A stretch of 9,656 nucleotides of DNA from JAPLGE01 sp964355545 (GTDB taxonomy: Bacteria > Bipolaricaulota > Bipolaricaulia > UBA7950 > UBA9294). The stretch spans positions 1 to 9,656 of the forward strand of contig CAYHEK010000059.1 in NCBI GenBank assembly GCA_964355545.1, written 5' to 3'. The translations under genes were made by a program, and so were the position numbers. The notes under the pieces are model-generated. The model ran no database searches. It was not told the DNA's origin and saw only the letters and a list, made by a program, of their open reading frames with translations. Below are positions 6,368-9,656 of this stretch, one piece after another. The stretch's first letter is position 1, and each line of letters begins with the position of its first letter.

Positions 6368-7603
6368 ATGAGACTTTTCTCGGCGGCGATTCGGCTGGTG
6401 GGCTGCGTGGCCATCTTGGCATTCCTAGTGAACGTCGCCCAGGCTTCACAGCCGGTGCCACCCGATCAGGTGCTCGGGATACACACAACGAAAGCCACAG
6501 GCGAGAAGAGGCTGATCGTGGTCTTCGTCGACTTCCCGGATGTCACGCGCCAGTACTCCACGCAGGCGATCTCAGACAGGATCCTGAAGAACGTGAATCA
6601 GTACTTCTACGCCGCTTCGTACGGCGCGATGTGGTTCCGCGGCGAGGTCGCAGGGCCGTACGTGCTGCCCCACCCGGTTGAGGACTACCGGATCTCGTCG
6701 CGCAACCTCGAGGTCGACCCCACGCGCGTGCTCTCGCTCATCCGGGACGCGGTGGACGCGGCCGATGCCGACGTCGCGTTCTCCGACGATGCCTACGTGG
6801 TCCTCGCCCTGGGGGCTACCCACGTGGAGTACGGCATGGTGGGGCTGTGCGGCTTCCCGGGGATGCTTGGGTGGTCGAGCACGGCCGTTCTGACCACTCG
6901 AAGCGGGGAACGCGTCCAGAACGCAGCCATCTTCTGCGAGAACGCGCACCTGGGCACGTACGTGCACGACATCACCCACATGCTTGGCGGCGCGGTGGAT
7001 GGGAAGCGGCTGACGCCCTGCCTGTACGACCATGACATCCAAGCGCAGGGGAAGGATCTCGAGGACTGGCCCGCGTGTCTCGTTAACATGGGATACTGGG
7101 ACCCTCTGTCTTCCCACTTCCCCTACGATCGAGAGCTGCCGCCTGCGGGGTTCTCCTCTTGGACGAAGCTGCGTCTCGGGTGGATCGATCCGGCCAAGGT
7201 GGTCCTGGTCGCTCCGGGGCAGACGGCCACGGTCCGGCTCGACCCGCTGGCAGACCCGACCTCCGCCACGCTCGTGATCAAGATCCCGCTCTCCGCGGAG
7301 ACCTACTACCTGGTGGAGAACCGTCAGTCGATCAACTCGGATGTCAACCTGCCCTCGTCCGGCGTTCTGGTGCTGTACGCCGACGACACCGTGGGCGAGT
7401 GCCGACACGGGGCGGCGCCCGTGAAGGCCGTCGATGCGAACCCGCAGGTTCCCTATCTCATGGACGCGACCTTCGACCTTGGGAAGGGGAGGGTGTTTGT
7501 GGATGTGGAGAGGAACCTGGCCATCGTCCTGCTAGAGAAGGTGGACCAATCCTACGACATCCTCATCACGACCCCGATCGTGGCAGCGAGCTACCTGCCC
7601 TGA
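6368..7603 (+). CDS. Secreted M6-like (immune inhibitor A-like) protein with HDxxH in place of HExxH
   Basis: Exported protein of 411 residues. A signal peptide is clear: Arg2 and Arg9, hydrophobic 10-24, cleavage predicted after AQA26. ATG at 6368 is chosen over the in-frame GTG at 6353 because AAGGAGG (6356-6362) sits 5 bases before it. Family resemblance comes from three blocks: RLIVVFVDFPDV near residues 48-60, an MGYWDP block at 241-246, and GFSSWTKLRLGW at 261-272. Together these are characteristic of the M6 peptidase core. The expected HExxH is HDITH (200-204), with Asp for the catalytic Glu, followed by GG and Asp211. It may be an inactive paralogue, a weak Asp variant, or a binding protein. 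The C-terminal part (about 285-411) looks like beta-sandwich sequence. The gene stands alone between inverted repeat copies B and C. Confidence 0.75.
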   Translation: MRLFSAAIRLVGCVAILAFLVNVAQASQPVPPDQVLGIHTTKATGEKRLIVVFVDFPDVTRQYSTQAISDRILKNVNQYFYAASYGAMWFRGEVAGPYVLPHPVEDYRISSRNLEVDPTRVLSLIRDAVDAADADVAFSDDAYVVLALGATHVEYGMVGLCGFPGMLGWSSTAVLTTRSGERVQNAAIFCENAHLGTYVHDITHMLGGAVDGKRLTPCLYDHDIQAQGKDLEDWPACLVNMGYWDPLSSHFPYDRELPPAGFSSWTKLRLGWIDPAKVVLVAPGQTATVRLDPLADPTSATLVIKIPLSAETYYLVENRQSINSDVNLPSSGVLVLYADDTVGECRHGAAPVKAVDANPQVPYLMDATFDLGKGRVFVDVERNLAIVLLEKVDQSYDILITTPIVAASYLP

Positions 7604-7616
7604 TGCGCACGCCGCC

Positions 7617-7646
7617 CCCCGCAGCGGGGCGAGCCGTTGGGAACGG
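7617..7646 (+). terminator. Tandem hairpins after the M6-like gene
   Basis: Two stems follow the stop codon (7601-7603) closely: CCCC-GCAGC-GGGG (7617-7629, extendable at the loop) and CCGTT-GGG-AACGG (7634-7646). There is no T-run, so intrinsic termination is uncertain. They end directly at the boundary of repeat copy C (7648). Confidence 0.4.
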
Positions 7647-7647
7647 G

Positions 7648-7776
7648 GTCCACTATTGGATCTCGCGGGGATGATCGAGGCACCTCCGTCCGGCAGACGG
7701 TCCGCTTGACGGGGGTGTGGCTCTTGGGGTCCGTGGGCTCTTTCGAGTCACTGCTCAACTCTGGATTGTCGCCCCG
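7648..7776 (-). repeat. Dispersed intergenic repeat, copy C (about 129 bp, inverted)
   Basis: The reverse complement of this segment aligns with copy B over nearly all its length. Its part at 7648-7710 aligns with copy A at 48 of 63 positions by eye. On the plus strand it carries an open frame whose translation includes GSTIGSRGDDRGTSVRQT. It overlaps the upstream, probably untranslated, part of the GNAT reading frame, which argues for the later GNAT start. Confidence 0.8.
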
Positions 7777-7848
7777 GGCGGCAAGGTCAGAAGCCATGCT
7801 GAGTATCGAGAAGCAAGCTCTGACCCGCCTGCCGCGAAGGCGAGAGCG

Positions 7849-8355
7849 ATGGAGAGGCCTGAGAAACGAGAAGAGCTTGTGCGCCTGCGCTCTGTCCTGA
7901 AGCCGGGAGACGTCGGGGCGATCGTCCACTTGCACAGCGTGGTCTACACGCAGGAATACGGTTGGGACTCCACGTTCGAGGGGTACGTCGCCGAGGGACT
8001 CGCGAGGTTCGCCCTATCCCACAATCCCCGGGACGACCGCCTGTGGGTCGCCGAGGCGAACGGGCAGATTGTCGGCTCCATCGGCGTCGTCGGGCACTCT
8101 ACCTCAGAGGCCCAACTGCGATGGTTCCTCGTCCATCCGGCGTGGCGCGATCGGGGCCTCGGACACCGCCTTCTCAATGAGGCGCTTCAGTTCTGCCGCG
8201 AACGCCGGTTCGGGTCCCTCTTCCTCTGGACGACGAGCGATCTTGAGGCCGCGGCGCACCTCTATCGGTTGGCCGGATTCCGCAAGACGGAGGAGAAGAC
8301 ACATCGGACCTGGGGACAGACGGTCACTGAGGAGAGATACGCCATGTCTCTGTGA
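7849..8355 (+). CDS. GNAT-family N-acetyltransferase (MarR-associated GNAT type, without MarR domain)
   Basis: Acetyl-CoA-dependent transferase of 168 residues. The acetyl-CoA loop is RDRGLG (100-105, matching R/QxxGxG/A), preceded by the strand LRWFLVHP (90-97). LYRLAGFRK near the C-terminus is the usual GNAT beta6-beta7 region. The N-terminal signature PGDVG (19-23) through EYGWD (36-40) matches the acetyltransferase half of bacterial MarR-GNAT fusions, but no helix-turn-helix precedes it here. The frame is open back to 7717, but ATG at 7849 is preferred: it has GAAGG (7836-7840) upstream and places the signature at the expected N-terminal distance, while the extension lies over repeat C. 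The substrate is unknown. No convincing promoter was seen. Confidence 0.85.
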   Translation: MERPEKREELVRLRSVLKPGDVGAIVHLHSVVYTQEYGWDSTFEGYVAEGLARFALSHNPRDDRLWVAEANGQIVGSIGVVGHSTSEAQLRWFLVHPAWRDRGLGHRLLNEALQFCRERRFGSLFLWTTSDLEAAAHLYRLAGFRKTEEKTHRTWGQTVTEERYAMSL

Positions 8356-8507
8356 GTTGCGGCGGTCCCGTGCACCGGACTGGCGTGCTGATGACGGCGG
8401 TCAAGAGCTTTTCGGCCTCAGTCCTCAATGGTCGAGCCGCGCTTCTGCGGTGGAACAACTGTGCAGGAAGCAAGACCTGACGCGGACGTGCCCTATGGAA
8501 AGAGTCC
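8356..8507. other. Intergenic stretch without recognisable gene
   Basis: About 150 bases between the GNAT gene and the toxin-antitoxin promoter. The only structure seen is a short stem, CCGC (8437-8440) with GCGG (8447-8450), which has no T-run and cannot be called a terminator with confidence. No ORF here has a ribosome site. Confidence 0.4.
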
Positions 8508-8538
8508 TTGCCATTGTACCCCACTTGTGCTACAGTGG
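8508..8538 (+). promoter_or_regulatory. Toxin-antitoxin promoter with overlapping operator-like palindrome
   Basis: TTGCCA (8508-8513), a 17-base spacer and TACAGT (8531-8536) preceded by TGC form a strong extended -10 promoter. CCACT (8521-8525) and AGTGG (8534-8538) are perfect inverted arms spanning the -10. RelB/DinJ antitoxins and their toxin complexes bind palindromes over their own promoter, so this is the likely autoregulatory operator. Confidence 0.6.
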
Positions 8539-8560
8539 CCCGAGCGATGGAGGTGGGGCG

Positions 8561-8821
8561 ATGAACAAGACTGCAACTGTGCGGGCGCGTTTGGAGCCGG
8601 AGCTGAAGGATCGCGCTGAGGTGGTTTTCCACCGTCTCGGCCTCAACGCGACGCAGGCGATCACGCTCTTCTACAAGCAGGTTGAGCTTCGCGACGGACT
8701 CCCATTTGACCTAGTCATTCCCACTGCGCTTACCAAGAGGACGTTTGAGCACACCGACAGCGGCCGCGACGTGGTCATGTGTGAAGATGTGGACGACCTG
8801 TTCAAGAAGCTTGGGGTGTGA
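8561..8821 (+). CDS. dinJ: Type II antitoxin, RelB/DinJ family
   Basis: Antitoxin of 86 residues, the same length as E. coli DinJ. The N-terminus (TATVRARLEPELKDRAE, 4-20) is the strand plus first helix of a ribbon-helix-helix DNA-binding domain. GLNATQAITLFYKQV (27-41) is the family-defining second helix region. The C-terminal half, ending DVDDLFKKLGV, is the segment that wraps the toxin in this family. GGAGGTGG (8549-8556) lies 4 bases before the ATG. The stop codon overlaps the toxin start as TGATG (8819-8823). Expected roles are to neutralise the YafQ-type toxin and repress the operon. The symbol is given by family resemblance; a relB-like name would also be defensible. Confidence 0.9.
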   Translation: MNKTATVRARLEPELKDRAEVVFHRLGLNATQAITLFYKQVELRDGLPFDLVIPTALTKRTFEHTDSGRDVVMCEDVDDLFKKLGV

Positions 8822-9093
8822 TGCTCACTCCCGCGTTCACCAAGCAGTTCCGGAAGGACGTGGGGCGCGCCAAGAGACAAGGTAGGAATCTCGAGAAGTT
8901 CAAGATCATCGCCCGCGCTCTCCTCGCGGGCGAGTCACTCAACGCGATTCACCGAGACCACCGTCTGATCGGCGCCCACGCCGGACGGCGGGAGTGCCAC
9001 ATCGAGGCTGACTGGCTCCTCATCTATAAGCTGGAACCGACGCGGGTCATCTTCGAACGAATGGGCAGCCATTCCGACCTGTTCCAGATGTAG
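8821..9093 (+). CDS. yafQ: Type II toxin, YafQ/RelE-family mRNA endoribonuclease
   Basis: Toxin of 90 residues (YafQ of E. coli is 92). Members bind the ribosomal A site and cut mRNA. Residues equivalent to the E. coli YafQ active site appear at a constant offset of three: His47, His60, Asp64 and His84 (YafQ His50, His63, Asp67 and His87). Trp65 and Phe88 are also conserved in place. ECHIEADWLLIYKLE (58-72) and FERMGSHSDLF (78-88) are the diagnostic blocks. ATG at 8821 overlaps the antitoxin stop by one base; a GTG at 8818 would add one residue. All catalytic positions are intact, so the toxin is predicted to be active. Confidence 0.9.
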   Translation: MLTPAFTKQFRKDVGRAKRQGRNLEKFKIIARALLAGESLNAIHRDHRLIGAHAGRRECHIEADWLLIYKLEPTRVIFERMGSHSDLFQM

Positions 9094-9131
9094 GCGACGG
9101 GGGTACACCATCATTCTCGTCGCATCAGCGG

Positions 9132-9156
9132 GAAAGGAGGCCGACTCCTGTCTTTC
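9132..9156 (+). terminator. Possible terminator after the toxin-antitoxin operon
   Basis: GAAAGGAG (9132-9139) can pair with CTCC (9145-9148) and, after a small bulge, TTTC (9153-9156), around a GCCGA loop. It lies 39 bases after the toxin stop. The stem is interrupted and the T-run minimal, so confidence is low. The remaining sequence to 9293 shows no gene and no convincing promoter. Confidence 0.3.
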
Positions 9157-9293
9157 GCTCCGAGCGCCCCACGATGCCCTCAGGCAGGGTGAGGGGGGAC
9201 GAAGTCAAGAGTAAAGCCTGCCCCCTCCGCCTCGTGGATTCGCCGCATGGTCCAGAAGGCACCGCGACCCGCCATCGGCACCAAGGAGAAGGG

Positions 9294-9656
9294 ATGACTG
9301 AAAGGATGCACGGCTATCACTTCGTCCGCGAGGACCGCAAGCTCGGCGATGGTCAGAAGCTCCGCGTGGGGAAGGTCTACCGCCTACCACCCGGGGCCAA
9401 ACCCATGCTCCGCAAGCAGGGCTACCACGCTTCGGCGGACGTGCTCGACGCGCTCGGCTATGCCCCAGGCCCGATCCTTTGCCGCGTAGAACTTCGCGGC
9501 ACCATCATCCACGGCACCAACAAGGCGGTGGCCACCGAGTGCAAAGTGCTCTCCGCTCGTGACGTGACCCGCGACCTGTACGAGTTCGCCGTCTGGTGCG
9601 CCGAGCGCGCCCTCAAGGCCGAGCGCAAGGCCGGGCGCGAGCCCGACCCTCGCTCA
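9294..9656 (+). CDS. Phage-type DUF7666-like protein (3' end beyond window)
   Basis: The first 121 residues of a protein that continues past the window edge. The ATG at 9294 has AAGGAG (9283-9288) 5 bases upstream. The pattern matches a small uncharacterised family common in phages and prophages. It runs YHFVRED, a basic KLRVGKVY segment, RKQGYHAS (41-48), DVLDALGYAPG (50-60), then RVELRGTI, an acidic/basic TNKAVATE, and an alpha-helical EFAVWCAERAL. I recall such proteins as DUF7666; the number is from memory and no biochemical function is known. The tail is very rich in Arg, Lys, Glu and Ala. Its presence beside a toxin-antitoxin pair suggests the right edge of the window enters a phage-derived or mobile region. 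Confidence 0.65.
   Translation, partial: MTERMHGYHFVREDRKLGDGQKLRVGKVYRLPPGAKPMLRKQGYHASADVLDALGYAPGPILCRVELRGTIIHGTNKAVATECKVLSARDVTRDLYEFAVWCAERALKAERKAGREPDPRS

Noticed and set aside
6572..7408. Long minus-strand ORF antisense to the M6-like gene
   Set aside because: It is a shadow frame rich in Arg, Val and Gly with no recognisable motif. The plus-strand gene has a signal peptide, promoter and family blocks.
9210..9282. Highly diverged further copy of the repeat (GTCAAGAG...CTGCC...GCCTCG)
   Set aside because: It needs several gaps and the second half matches at chance level by eye. Only a profile search could rescue it.
1..9656. CRISPR arrays, tRNA or rRNA genes, transposase genes
   Set aside because: I looked for regularly spaced repeats, tRNA cloverleaf signatures and transposase motifs on both strands and saw none. 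The repeats found are three dispersed intergenic copies, not an array.

Overview
The window is a GC-rich bacterial scaffold fragment with one 100-base run of N (2687-2786), which suggests a draft or metagenome-derived assembly. Strong AGGAGG-type ribosome sites, several TTGnnn-N16/17-TAnnnT promoters, Sec-type and lipoprotein signal peptides, and an ABC-2 exporter all indicate a bacterium. I cannot assign a phylum from sequence alone. The ordinary operon-like genes are mixed with accessory elements: a toxin-antitoxin pair, a phage-type gene and a dispersed intergenic repeat.

Layout, left to right. (1) 22-1550: a secreted HExxHxxNxxH zinc metalloprotease-like protein, with an operator-like palindrome over its promoter, a leader of about 140 nt and a terminator-like hairpin. 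(2) 1620-2686: repeat copy A, a promoter, and a lipoprotein LpqC/PHB-depolymerase-type esterase cut by the gap. (3) 2787-4339, minus strand: an ABC-2 exporter. The ATPase is followed by the permease with an ATGA overlap, and the permease 3' end is lost in the gap. (4) 4467-6052, plus strand and divergent from the exporter: a CrtI-like FAD-dependent oxidoreductase. (5) 6155-7776: a secreted M6-like (immune-inhibitor-A-like) protein whose HExxH motif reads HDITH. It is flanked by repeat copies B and C in inverted orientation. (6) 7849-8355: a stand-alone GNAT acetyltransferase. (7) 8508-9093: a DinJ/YafQ-type toxin-antitoxin operon. (8) 9294 to the end: a partial phage-type DUF7666-like protein.

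Three of the first five genes or operons encode exported proteins (two protease-like, one esterase), so one theme is extracellular polymer turnover beside a small-molecule exporter. No clear multi-gene novel defence or biosynthetic system is visible. The least explained signal is a dispersed element of about 130 bp: B and C align over about 130 bp, and A over a 63-bp core. Two copies sit directly upstream of exported-protein genes, and two flank the M6-like gene as inverted repeats. All alignments were done by eye.
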